Below, one piece after another: positions 15,568 to 24,406 of a stretch of 51,428 bases of DNA. The notes under the pieces are model-generated. The model was not told the origin of the DNA and made no database searches. It saw nothing but the letters and a program-made list of their open reading frames with translations. Origin of the DNA: Planctomycetota bacterium (GTDB lineage: Bacteria; Planctomycetota; UBA1135; GCA-002686595); assembly GCA_029259655.1 (NCBI GenBank), contig JAJDET010000145.1, positions 1 through 51,428 on the forward strand. The letters run 5' to 3'. Every line of letters begins with the position of its first letter. The first letter of the stretch is position 1. A program made the position numbers and the translations under genes.

Positions 15568-16413
15568 ATGAACGGGGTGGACCCTTCGCGCGAAACCATG
15601 GTCACCCCTATCCTCCCCGTCGCCTACAGCGGCGCCCCCGGCGCCTATAGCCACCAGGCCGCACAGCGCTTCTTCGGTTCAGGGCGTGCGACGCTCACGT
15701 GCGAGAGCGCGCGAGCCGCACTGCAGGCCGTCGGCGAAGGGCGAGCCGCCGCGGCGGTGTTGCCGGTCGAGAACACGGTCACGGGGCGGTACGCCGGACT
15801 GGTCGAAGCCGTCTCGGAGCTCGAGACCCTGGGCGTCGTGGGCGAGGTCGTGCTTCCGATCCGCTACTGCCTCATGGCCGTCCCGGGTGCGCGGCTCGAC
15901 GATCTCGCGCTCGTCACTTCGCACGCCAGCGCGCTCTCGCAGTGCCGCGACTGGCTGGCCGAGCTCGGCGTCGCAACGCGTCCATCGAGCGACACGGGAC
16001 GTGCGGCGGAGGAGCTCTCGATCCAGCGGGATCAGGCCGTCGGAGTGCTCGGCAGTAGGGCGCTGGCGGAACGCTACGGGTTCACGATCCTGGCCGAGGG
16101 GCTGACCGACAAGCCGGACAACCGGACGCGCTTCTACGTCTTCGAGAGGGAGACGGCGAGCCAACCCAGCGCGACGCGGACGGCCGTGCTCCTCGGGCCG
16201 TTGAACCAGCCGCGCGCGCTGAAGACCCTTCGCATCCAGCTCGAGTCCCACGGGGCCAGCCGCACGCGGTCGCCGCTGCTCGGCTCCGAGGACGGCGTGT
16301 GCTTCCTGGTCGAGTTCGACCACGCGCCTGGAGACGGCGAGGAGATCGCGGCCGAGAGCGGTGTCTCCGGGGCTCGCGAGCGCGCTCGCGTCCTCGGATC
16401 CTGGCGTCCCTGA
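15568..16413 (+). CDS. pheA: Prephenate dehydratase with ACT domain
   Basis: 281 residues from ATG 15568 (an internal ATG at 15598 is an alternative). The enzyme converts prephenate to phenylpyruvate in phenylalanine synthesis. Signatures: the N-terminal YSGAPGAYSHQAAQRFFG, VLPVENTVTGRYAG (a variant of the usual ENSxxGxV) and the catalytic T187-R188-F189 in DNRTRFYVFE. A C-terminal ACT regulatory domain (~203-275: LNQPRALKTLRIQLESHG...VCFLVEFD) is expected to bind phenylalanine. There is no chorismate mutase domain, so it is the monofunctional form. Confidence 0.9.
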   Translation: MNGVDPSRETMVTPILPVAYSGAPGAYSHQAAQRFFGSGRATLTCESARAALQAVGEGRAAAAVLPVENTVTGRYAGLVEAVSELETLGVVGEVVLPIRYCLMAVPGARLDDLALVTSHASALSQCRDWLAELGVATRPSSDTGRAAEELSIQRDQAVGVLGSRALAERYGFTILAEGLTDKPDNRTRFYVFERETASQPSATRTAVLLGPLNQPRALKTLRIQLESHGASRTRSPLLGSEDGVCFLVEFDHAPGDGEEIAAESGVSGARERARVLGSWRP

Positions 16414-16451
16414 CCCCCGCGCCGGTATCGTGGCGGGGGGAGTCCCTCCGC

Positions 16452-17681
16452 ATGATCGAAGCCGATTCGAAGACCGCGCACGAGTACCCGGGCGCCGCGG
16501 GTCCGCGCGGGCGGGAGGTCCGCTCCGACTGCTGGATCGGCGTCGAGCCCACGGCGTCGGGAGGGTTCGAGCTGGAGGTCTCGAGCACCGTCGAGCCGTA
16601 CTACGGGCTTGCGATCCGCGAGCTCGTCCTCGAGGGCGCGGCGAAGCTCGGGCTCGAGCACGCTCGGATCCGCGTCGAGGACGGCGGGGCCTATCCGTTC
16701 GCCCTGATGGCACGCCTCGAGGCCGCCGTCAAGAGAACGGGCCATTCGATCGGCGGCGCCTGGATGCCGGAGCAGCATCCCGACGCGCGCACGAGCTCGG
16801 CGCGCGACCGGCGCCGGCGTTCGCGCCTCTACCTGCCCGGAGACCAGCCGAAGCTGTTCGTCAACGCGGGGCTCCACAGGCCCGACGGGGTGATCCTGGA
16901 CCTCGAGGACTCGGTCGCGCCGTCCGACAAGGACGCCGCGCGCGTCGTCGTGCGCAACGCGCTCCACGCGGTCGACTTCATGGGGGCCGAGCGAATGGTG
17001 CGGATCAACCAGGGCGAGCTCGGGCTCGAGGACCTGCGCGAGCTCGTGCCCCACGGCGGCGTGCACCTCGTGCTCCTGCCCAAGGTCGAGGACCCCGAGG
17101 AGGTGCGCACCGTCGATCGCCTGTTGTCGGAGCTGGGCGACGAGCAGATCGCGCTCATGCCGATCCTCGAATCGGCCCGCGGCGTCCTCGCGGCACAGGC
17201 CATCGCGGCTGCGAGCGGCCGGAACGTCGCTCTCACGATCGGACTCGAGGACTACACCGCCGACCTCGGGATCGCGAAGACCGACGCGGGATCGGAGAGC
17301 CTCTGGGCGCGCTCGATGGTCGTACACGCCGCACGCGCGGCCGGGCTGCAGGCGATCGACTCGGTCTACTCGGACTTCGCCGACGAGGTCGGACTCCTGG
17401 CCTCGGTGCGCGAGGCCAAGTCGATCGGGTTCGAGGGCAAGGGCTGCATCCACCCGCGCCAGATCGCCGTCGTCCACGACGGCTTCGCCCCCGAGGCGAT
17501 CGAGGTCGAGAAGGCGTGCCGCATCGTCCGCGCCTTCCGCGCGGCGGAGGCCGAGGGCCGAGGCGTCGTCAGTCTGGGCACGAAGATGATCGACCCGCCG
17601 GTCGTGAAGCGGGCGCTCGCGACCGTCGCGCTCGCGATCGACTGCGGGCAACTGGCACGCGATTGGGAGGAGACCGAATGA
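16452..17681 (+). CDS. Fused citrate lyase gamma-beta (CitD-CitE)
   Basis: 409 residues. Residues ~15-100 resemble the CitD acyl-carrier subunit: VRSDCWIGVEP aligns with the region around the prosthetic-group serine of CitD (here S25), followed by LEVSSTVEPYYGLAIRELVLEGA and MARLEAAVKR. Residues ~122-400 are a CitE/HpcH-HpaI-type TIM barrel: RSRLYLPGDQPKLF, LDLEDSV (149-155), PKVE, PILESARG, GLEDY and the GFEGKGCIHPRQI lid motif. CitE cleaves citryl-ACP to acetyl-ACP and oxaloacetate. CitD and CitE are usually separate genes, so this fusion is unusual. It overlaps citF by 4 bases. Accessory genes citC, citX and citG are not in the window. Confidence 0.85.
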   Translation: MIEADSKTAHEYPGAAGPRGREVRSDCWIGVEPTASGGFELEVSSTVEPYYGLAIRELVLEGAAKLGLEHARIRVEDGGAYPFALMARLEAAVKRTGHSIGGAWMPEQHPDARTSSARDRRRRSRLYLPGDQPKLFVNAGLHRPDGVILDLEDSVAPSDKDAARVVVRNALHAVDFMGAERMVRINQGELGLEDLRELVPHGGVHLVLLPKVEDPEEVRTVDRLLSELGDEQIALMPILESARGVLAAQAIAAASGRNVALTIGLEDYTADLGIAKTDAGSESLWARSMVVHAARAAGLQAIDSVYSDFADEVGLLASVREAKSIGFEGKGCIHPRQIAVVHDGFAPEAIEVEKACRIVRAFRAAEAEGRGVVSLGTKMIDPPVVKRALATVALAIDCGQLARDWEETE

Positions 17682-19240
17682 CGATCACGGCCGAGCTCGC
17701 GCGCAATGCCGTCGGACGCGACGTTCCCCTCGAGATCAACGGGAGGGAAGGCGTGCCGTTCCGTGGCGTGGGGCAGTATCGGCCCGACGGCGCGAAGCAC
17801 GGGCCCCCGATCCGGAGCTGCGCCGACTACCCCGCGAGCGGGGACAAGCGCGTCGCGAGCCTGCGCGAGGCCCTCGAGCGCTGCGGGTTGCGCGACGGGA
17901 TGACGATCGGGACGCACCACCACTTCCGCAACGGGGACCTGGTCGCGAACGAGGTCTTCGACGCGGCGGCCCAGCTCGGCGCACGCGACGTGCGCTGGTT
18001 CCCCTCGGCGTCGTTCCCTTGCCACGAGCCGATGGTCGGCCACATGGAGTCGGGGGTGATCCACCACATCGAGGGGTCCCTGAACGGGCCGCTCGGTGAC
18101 TATGCGAGCCGCGGGAAGATGCGCGGAATGGCGGTCCTGCGCTCGCACGGAGGACGCTGGCAGGCGATCCAGGACGGCGAGGTGAAGGTCGACATCGCGG
18201 TGATCGCCGCGCCGACCGCCGACTGCTTCGGGAACGCGACGGGCGACCGCGGACCGAGCGCGTGCGGGCTCCTGGGTTTCGCGCTGGCCGACTCGATGTA
18301 CGCCGACCACGTGATCGTGGTCACGGACAACCTCGTGCCGTTCCCGTGCCTCCCCTGGCAGATTCAGGGCAACAACGTCGACTTCGTGGTCGAGGTCGAA
18401 CGCGTCGGCGTGCCCGAGAAGATCGTCTCGGGGACCACGGTCGTGACGAAGAGCCCCGACCGCCTGCTGATCGCCGAGTACGCCGCGCGGTTCGTCCGGG
18501 ACAGCGGGATCCTGCGGGACGGCTTCTCCTTCCAGTCGGGCGCCGGCGGCACCTCTCTCGCCTTCGGCATCTACCTGAAGGAGATGATGCTCGAGGCCGG
18601 CGTCACCGCGAGCTTCGTGCGCGGCGGTTCGAACCAGTACCTGGTCGAGATGCTCGAGGAGGGACTGACGCCCTACATCCTCGACGGGCAGACCTTCGAC
18701 CTCGACGGCGTGCGCTCGATGCGCGAGAACGCCGGGCACCAGAACACGAGCCCGTTCACCTCGTACAACTACCACGGCAAGGGCAACTTCGCCTCGCTGG
18801 TCGATGCGTGCATCCTCGGTGCGACGGAGGTCGACCTCGACTTCAACGCGAACGTCGTGACGCACACGGACGGCAGGCTCCTGCACGGAATCGGCGGCTG
18901 GCAGAACTGTCTCACCGCCAAGTGCACCATCCTCGCCGTGCCGTCCTTCCGCAACCGCATCCCGGTCGTGCTCGACCGCGTCACGACGGTCTGCGGACCC
19001 GGGGAGCTGGTCGACGTCGTGGTCACCGAGCGCGGCGTGTCGATCAACCCCCGCCGGCCGGATCTGATCGAAGCCATGCGGGGGAGCGACGTGCCCCTGA
19101 TCGAGATCCAGGACCTGAAGCGCGAGGTCGAGCGCATCTGCGGAGGCCCGCCGCAGAGGGCCGCGACGGGGGACCGCGTCGTGGCCGCCATCCAGTGGGT
19201 GGACGGAACGACGATCGATTGCGTCCGTCAGGTCTCCTGA
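17678..19240 (+). CDS. citF: Citrate lyase alpha subunit
   Basis: 520 residues, matching the usual size of CitF, the acetyl-ACP:citrate ACP-transferase subunit of citrate lyase. The start ATG 17678 overlaps the CitDE stop (ATGA). Recognisable segments are GMTIGTHHHFRNGDLVANEV, IHHIEGSLNGPLGDYASRGKM, MRGMAVLRSHGGRW, GGSNQYLVEMLEEGL and ALD-like hairpins of the CoA-transferase fold (EVDLDFNANVVTHTDGRLLHGIGG). The enzyme swaps the acetyl on the CitD domain's prosthetic group for citrate. Together with the fused CitDE it would form a complete two-polypeptide citrate lyase, if the ACP domain is correctly modified. Confidence 0.9.
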   Translation: MTITAELARNAVGRDVPLEINGREGVPFRGVGQYRPDGAKHGPPIRSCADYPASGDKRVASLREALERCGLRDGMTIGTHHHFRNGDLVANEVFDAAAQLGARDVRWFPSASFPCHEPMVGHMESGVIHHIEGSLNGPLGDYASRGKMRGMAVLRSHGGRWQAIQDGEVKVDIAVIAAPTADCFGNATGDRGPSACGLLGFALADSMYADHVIVVTDNLVPFPCLPWQIQGNNVDFVVEVERVGVPEKIVSGTTVVTKSPDRLLIAEYAARFVRDSGILRDGFSFQSGAGGTSLAFGIYLKEMMLEAGVTASFVRGGSNQYLVEMLEEGLTPYILDGQTFDLDGVRSMRENAGHQNTSPFTSYNYHGKGNFASLVDACILGATEVDLDFNANVVTHTDGRLLHGIGGWQNCLTAKCTILAVPSFRNRIPVVLDRVTTVCGPGELVDVVVTERGVSINPRRPDLIEAMRGSDVPLIEIQDLKREVERICGGPPQRAATGDRVVAAIQWVDGTTIDCVRQVS

Positions 19241-19319
19241 CGGTGCCGGTGCGCTAGGATCGGGGACCTTCGGGAAATGGAACCCGCCGCCCGCGGTAGT
19301 GGGCGCTCCCGAGGCCTCG

Positions 19320-22300
19320 ATGCGCTCGTCCCACGCCCTGATACTGGTGATCGTCCTCGCGCTGGTCGCGATCGGCGTGATCGTGACCGTCCTCTCCGAT
19401 TCCCCCGAGTCGGAGGCAGCCGTCCTCGGGCGGCGCGAGGGAGCCGCCGCCCCCGCCGTCCCGGCGGAGCTCGAGGGACCCGCTCCGGAGGTAGTCGAGG
19501 AGGCCGGGACGTCGCCGGTCGCCCCGACTCCGGACCGCCGCCAGGCGCAGCGCTCGGGCACCCTCGCGAACCGCGGCGAGCGCGAGCTGCGCTGGGTGGA
19601 GGGCACGCTGCTCCTGCCGAGGGAAGCCGAGTGGGACGAGACCGCCCGCGTCCTCTCCGTCGCCGCCCCGGAGCGCGAGCGCCCGACCCGCGCGCTCTTC
19701 GGGATGATGTCGGGCGAGGCCGGCCGCCCGTCCGAGGAGACCGAGGTGCTCTACACCGCAGCGGTCCAGCCCGACGGCACCTTCCGCGTCGCAGCCGCCC
19801 CCGACGCCGAGTGGGCCTACCTCGAGATCGACGGTCGGTTCCTGTATCTCCCCGCACCGCAGGCGCTGCGGATCCAGGGCGACGTGACCCACGTCGAGCT
19901 CGCGCCGCTCGTCGGCGCCTGCATCCGCGGGCGCTGGATCGCTCCGCCCGACGCGTCCGACGACGAGCGCGCGGGGTACCTCGGGACCGCCCACCTCGCC
20001 GTTCCGGCCCGGGAAGACTTCCCGCCGTTCCTGATGGGCGAGGGGGAAGAGGGCATCCCGATGTTCCATCGCGTGCCCACGGCGGTGGACGGGACGTTCG
20101 AGATGCGCGGTGTCGACCCGAACCCCGAGTGGGTGCTCGTCTCGACGCCGCCGAACTTCGCCTCGCAGGTCACCGAGGAGATCGAGCTCACGCCGGGTGA
20201 GGTCTTCGAGGTCGAGATCGAGCTCACACGCGGCACGCTGCTCGCCGGCCGCGTCATCGAGCGCCGGGGGGATCCGGTCGTCGGCGCTCGCGTCGACGCC
20301 ACCGTCGGCGACGAGGAGACCGAGTTCAGCCGCACGCGCCTCCTGTCGAGGTGGGCCGTCACCAAGGAGGACGGAACGTTCTCGATCCAGGGACTCTCGC
20401 CCGGCGAGGTGCGCGTGCGTGCGGAGAAGGACGGCTACCGGCGCGGCGTGCGGAAGAAGTACGAGCTCGAGGCGGGCGAGGCGGTGACGGACATCGAGCT
20501 CAAGCTGCGCCGGGGCGAGGCGCTGCGGGGCTTCGTGACGTGGACCGACGGAACGCCTGCGGTGCGCGCCGCGTTGCACGTCGGACGCGACGCGACCGGG
20601 CGCACCGAGCCGCTCGAGGCCACCGCGCGCACGCTCTACGGCGAGTACGAGGCCGACGAGCGCGGTCGGTTCGAGATCACGGGCCTCAAGCGCCGGGCCC
20701 AGAGCTTGTGGGCCTTCGCGACGCGCTCGGACGGCGGGATCATGGTCGAAGGCGTGGCGCAGAAGGACGGCGTCGAGCCCGACGACGAGGAGGAGCACGA
20801 CCTCGTGCTCGAGAGCGTCCCGCTCCTCGCGGGAGTCGTGAAGGATCCCTCCGGAGAGCCCGTGCCGCGCTTCCGTCTCGTCGTGCGCCCCGACGAGGGC
20901 GCCGGCAGCATGTTCAGCGCGATGACCGCGGTACGGTCGGCCGTGGAGCGCGACATCGAGTCCGCGGACGGGACCTTCCTCCTGGAACGTATCGGCGCCG
21001 GCGAGTTCGCCGTGACGATCGAGGCCGAGGGCTTCGCGCTGTCGACGCCGCTCGGTGTGGAGCTGCCGCCGGCTCGGGGAACGGCTCCGCTCGAGATCGT
21101 GCTCGAGCCCTACGCCTCCGTTTCGGGCGTGGTCCTGTCGCCCTCGGGCGACCCGGTGTCGGGTGCAGAGGTGATCGCGGCCCCGATCGAGCTCGAGAGC
21201 ATCGACCGCATGCTCGCCGAGACGAGCGGACCCGCGCGCGTCGTCGCCAACGCGCGCGGTGAGTTCGCGTTCACGCAGCTCGAGCCCGGCGAGTTGACGC
21301 TGCGCGCCGAGGGCGACCCCGTGCCCTCCGAGCGCGTCCGGATCGAGCTCGTTCCGGGAGAAGAGCGCCTCGGACTCGTCCTCGCGCTTCGCGTCGGCTC
21401 CCACTTGACCGGCGAGGCCTTCAAGGGCGACGGGAGCCCGCTGGCCGGACGCAAGGTCAGCGTCACCGTGCACGAGGATACGACGGCATCCCCCGGGTGG
21501 TGGGGGGGGCAGCGCAACGCCGAGTCCACGATCACGGACGCCAACGGCTGGTTCGAGCTCGAGGGGCTCGCGCCCGGCCGAGCGCTGGTCTCCCTCGAAC
21601 CCACCGACGAGGAGATGCAGGAGGCGCGCGACGGAGAGGTGGACTGGTGGGCGGTCATGGCGACGCGCCTGCGGAAGAACATCGAGCTCTTCGATCGCGA
21701 GACCACCCATGTGCTCCTCGGCGGGGCGGTCGAGATCGAGAGCGACCCCGTCACGGTCTCCGGTCGCGTGACGCTGCGCGGCGAGCCGGTGGCGGGGACC
21801 GTTGCGTTCACGCTCGACGCCGTCCAGGTCTCATCGGGCACGAGCGAGGCGACGCTCGACGACGGCGAGTTCGAGGTCGAGCTCGGCGTGCCCGGCGAGT
21901 ACCGCATCCGCGTCGATCAGAAGCTGGGGGGCGAGGAGTGGACCACTGCGATGCTCTACCGCCGCGTTCCGAACACCGACCGCCACGTGCTGGACCTCGC
22001 GCTCCCGGGCGCGCGGATCGCCGGCCGCGTGTACGACTTCGAAGGAGAGCCCGCGCCCGGCATCCCGGTGACGATCCGCGCCGTGGGGCCCCGGTCGACC
22101 GAGAACGATCCCGGCTCGATGTTCGGCGGCGAGGAGACGGAGCCGGACGGGAGCTACGAGTTCACGGAGCTCGAGCCGGGAACCTACGTCGTCGGTGCGG
22201 GCAGCCCGATGCTGTCGATGTTCGTGGGGGGCGCAGCCGGCTACGGTCGGACGACGACGCGGCCGATCGAGCTCGCACAGGACGAGGATCGCGGCGGCGT

Positions 22301-22871
22301 GGACATCGCGCTCCGGAAGCCCGGCGAGCTCTCCGGTCGCGTCGTGGACACGGACGGCGAGCCCCTCAACGGCGCGTCGATCTTCGTGTACGACAGCGCG
22401 GGCGTGCCGGTCGACGTGATGTCGACGACGACGACCAACGCCGGCGGGCGCTTCCGCTACGAGGGACTCGCCGAGGGCACTTACTCCGTCCTGGCGCGCA
22501 CCAAGTCGCACGCGACGTCGATCTCCCGGCCCGCCCGCGTGGGAGCGGAGTCCTCGGACGAGGTCGAGCTCGTGGCGCACCAGGGCGCGCACCTCCTGGT
22601 GACGCTGCACGACGCTGCGGGCGAGCCGCTCCGCGCGAACATCTCGGTCACCGACGAGGAGGGCCGCGAGGTGCAGGGGCTGGCGGGGTTCGGCAGCTTC
22701 TTCGGAGCCTGGTCGGACGACTCCGGCTCGCGGACCCGGCGCGTGGGCCCGGTCTCGCCCGGCAGCTACCGCGTCGTCGCGCGCTCGACCGACGGCGCCG
22801 AGGTCGTGCGGCGAGTCGACGTGCGCGGCGGGCGCGAGGAGCTCACGGTCGACCTCGCGCTGGATCCCTGA
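19320..22871 (+). CDS. Large exported protein with repeated carboxypeptidase-regulatory-like domains
   Basis: 1183 residues from ATG 19320; a GTG 21 bases upstream is possible. A single N-terminal membrane segment (residues ~6-26) acts as signal anchor. The rest is a string of ~80-100-residue beta-sandwich (CarboxypepD_reg-like) modules, recognised by recurring phrases such as GRVxxxxGEPVxGAxV, DGxFxxxGLxPGE and LxPGxYxVxA. The family is common in Planctomycetota and usually extracellular; a role as adhesin, envelope scaffold or binding protein is inferred only. No catalytic residues are apparent. The 3' end overlaps the convergent GT gene by 29 bp. Confidence 0.75.
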   Translation: MRSSHALILVIVLALVAIGVIVTVLSDSPESEAAVLGRREGAAAPAVPAELEGPAPEVVEEAGTSPVAPTPDRRQAQRSGTLANRGERELRWVEGTLLLPREAEWDETARVLSVAAPERERPTRALFGMMSGEAGRPSEETEVLYTAAVQPDGTFRVAAAPDAEWAYLEIDGRFLYLPAPQALRIQGDVTHVELAPLVGACIRGRWIAPPDASDDERAGYLGTAHLAVPAREDFPPFLMGEGEEGIPMFHRVPTAVDGTFEMRGVDPNPEWVLVSTPPNFASQVTEEIELTPGEVFEVEIELTRGTLLAGRVIERRGDPVVGARVDATVGDEETEFSRTRLLSRWAVTKEDGTFSIQGLSPGEVRVRAEKDGYRRGVRKKYELEAGEAVTDIELKLRRGEALRGFVTWTDGTPAVRAALHVGRDATGRTEPLEATARTLYGEYEADERGRFEITGLKRRAQSLWAFATRSDGGIMVEGVAQKDGVEPDDEEEHDLVLESVPLLAGVVKDPSGEPVPRFRLVVRPDEGAGSMFSAMTAVRSAVERDIESADGTFLLERIGAGEFAVTIEAEGFALSTPLGVELPPARGTAPLEIVLEPYASVSGVVLSPSGDPVSGAEVIAAPIELESIDRMLAETSGPARVVANARGEFAFTQLEPGELTLRAEGDPVPSERVRIELVPGEERLGLVLALRVGSHLTGEAFKGDGSPLAGRKVSVTVHEDTTASPGWWGGQRNAESTITDANGWFELEGLAPGRALVSLEPTDEEMQEARDGEVDWWAVMATRLRKNIELFDRETTHVLLGGAVEIESDPVTVSGRVTLRGEPVAGTVAFTLDAVQVSSGTSEATLDDGEFEVELGVPGEYRIRVDQKLGGEEWTTAMLYRRVPNTDRHVLDLALPGARIAGRVYDFEGEPAPGIPVTIRAVGPRSTENDPGSMFGGEETEPDGSYEFTELEPGTYVVGAGSPMLSMFVGGAAGYGRTTTRPIELAQDEDRGGVDIALRKPGELSGRVVDTDGEPLNGASIFVYDSAGVPVDVMSTTTTNAGGRFRYEGLAEGTYSVLARTKSHATSISRPARVGAESSDEVELVAHQGAHLLVTLHDAAGEPLRANISVTDEEGREVQGLAGFGSFFGAWSDDSGSRTRRVGPVSPGSYRVVARSTDGAEVVRRVDVRGGREELTVDLALDP

Positions 22872-24246
22872 GCCTGGTGTCCTTGCGGACGTAGAGGTTC
22901 TTGAACTCATCCGACGGCACGTATTGCCCCGCGATGCGCGGATCCTCGACGTCCACCGTGGTCTCGACGATCACGCGCGGCCGATGGCGGAGGACGAGCT
23001 CCTCGGCGTCGTAGTCGTAGTCGCCGATCAACGCTCGATAGCGGTCGAGCATCCCGTTCGGGCGGACCGAGAACCAGAACCAGTCCAGGTCCTCGCGGAA
23101 CAGGTTGACCCGGTTGTGCCCGTCGTGGACGCGCTCGTTCGGGTCCGCCAGGGCGACCACGTGCTCGACCGCGCGGAGCTGCCGCTCGTTCGTGTAGACC
23201 TCCCGGACCGTGAAATGGTACAGGCACGGCAGGGCGCCCAGCACGGCGACGGCCGCGCCCAGCGGGGGTCGCCGGAGGAAGGCCGTCCGCACCGCGTCCG
23301 CGGCGATCGGAGCCATGAGCGTGACCGGCATCAGGTAGTACTGCGGCCACGGACGCTTGACGATGAAGAGCGACGCGAGCAGTCCGAGCGAGAGCAGCGC
23401 GAGCTCCCGGCGTCTCCGGTCCGCGAGCGCGAACGGAACGCCCAGGACGTAGGCGATCCAGAGCACGGAGTTCTCGCGATAGCTCTCGATCATCCCGTAG
23501 GTGGGCCCGAACCCGTGCTCGGTCGGGACGTTGATCGTCCAGTTCAGGTCCCAGTAGGTCGCGAGCGACGCACTGGCCGCCATCCAGGCGTATTCGGGCA
23601 GGAGCGTCAGCACGAACGCAGCGCCGCCGACGGCGAGGTGTGAGAGGCTCATCCGCCGCGTGACGACGCGCAGGGCGCCGAGCAGGACGAGCAGGGCCAC
23701 GAGGAAGAGCGCCTTCTGCAGGAAGAGGAAGGAGATCCCGAGGCAGACGCCCGCGAGCGCGATGTGCCGCCGGAGCCCGCTCTCGGAGTGCCGCACGAAG
23801 AGCATCACGGCGAGCAGTCCGAAGAGCGTCTGGAGGACGTCGGGCCGGACCTCGATCGCCTTGTCGACGAAGATCACGGTGCTCGCGAGCATGACCAGCG
23901 CGAACGGCACGGTCTTCCTGTCGAACACGTCGCGGGCGATCACACCCGTGACCGCGAGGATCGCGAGCTTCGCGGCGAAGTGGAGCATGCGCGCCGCATG
24001 CATCGACGCCGCGCCTTCGCCGAAGACGTCGATCACCCGGGCGAGGACGTAATAGAGGTAGGGGTGGTGGTGCTGGAAGAAGTCGAAGTAGGGGCGCCCG
24101 CCCTGCAGCACCTTCCAGCCCGAGTGGATGGCCTCGAACTCGTCCACGTTGAAGAAGCGAACGAGCGAGAGCCGCAGCGCGACCGCGAGCAGGGTCGCGA
24201 GGCAGCCGTACAGGAGAATCGGCTCGAGTCGGTGGGAGAGACGCAT
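22843..24246 (-). CDS. GT39/ArnT-like membrane glycosyltransferase
   Basis: 467 residues from ATG 24246; a longer start at 24303 adds a Pro-rich leader. A first membrane segment (~10-29) is followed by the periplasmic acidic motif D35-E36 (VDEFEAIHSGWKVLQGG) and FQHHHPYLYYVLA, then ~9 further hydrophobic segments and a soluble C-terminal domain. This is the GT-C layout of dolichol/undecaprenyl-phosphate-sugar transferases such as ArnT and PMT. It should glycosylate a lipid or protein on the outer face of the cytoplasmic membrane. Donor and acceptor unknown. It is convergent with the repeat protein and divergent from the IDH-like gene. Confidence 0.75.
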   Translation of the reverse strand: MRLSHRLEPILLYGCLATLLAVALRLSLVRFFNVDEFEAIHSGWKVLQGGRPYFDFFQHHHPYLYYVLARVIDVFGEGAASMHAARMLHFAAKLAILAVTGVIARDVFDRKTVPFALVMLASTVIFVDKAIEVRPDVLQTLFGLLAVMLFVRHSESGLRRHIALAGVCLGISFLFLQKALFLVALLVLLGALRVVTRRMSLSHLAVGGAAFVLTLLPEYAWMAASASLATYWDLNWTINVPTEHGFGPTYGMIESYRENSVLWIAYVLGVPFALADRRRRELALLSLGLLASLFIVKRPWPQYYLMPVTLMAPIAADAVRTAFLRRPPLGAAVAVLGALPCLYHFTVREVYTNERQLRAVEHVVALADPNERVHDGHNRVNLFREDLDWFWFSVRPNGMLDRYRALIGDYDYDAEELVLRHRPRVIVETTVDVEDPRIAGQYVPSDEFKNLYVRKDTRLRDPARGRP

Positions 24247-24343
24247 CGGAGTGGGGGCTCCGAGCGGCGCTTTCGGGCTTCGGGGTCCCGCGGGGTGAGC
24301 CAAACTCCAGGATCCGGCCCGCCCCGGTGGGATGGGTCCACGC

Positions 24344-24349
24344 TAGACT
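24344..24349 (+). promoter_or_regulatory. -10-like box TAGACT upstream of IDH-like gene
   Basis: CGCTAGACTC at 24341-24350 closely matches CGTTAGACTC before trxB, but here it is 57 bases upstream of the ATG, so a normal leader would be made. Confidence 0.3.
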
Positions 24350-24406
24350 CTCGGCCCCCGCGCGGGAGAGTGTTCCGCGCCCTGTCCCCAGCCCCCTTTC
24401 GAAGCG

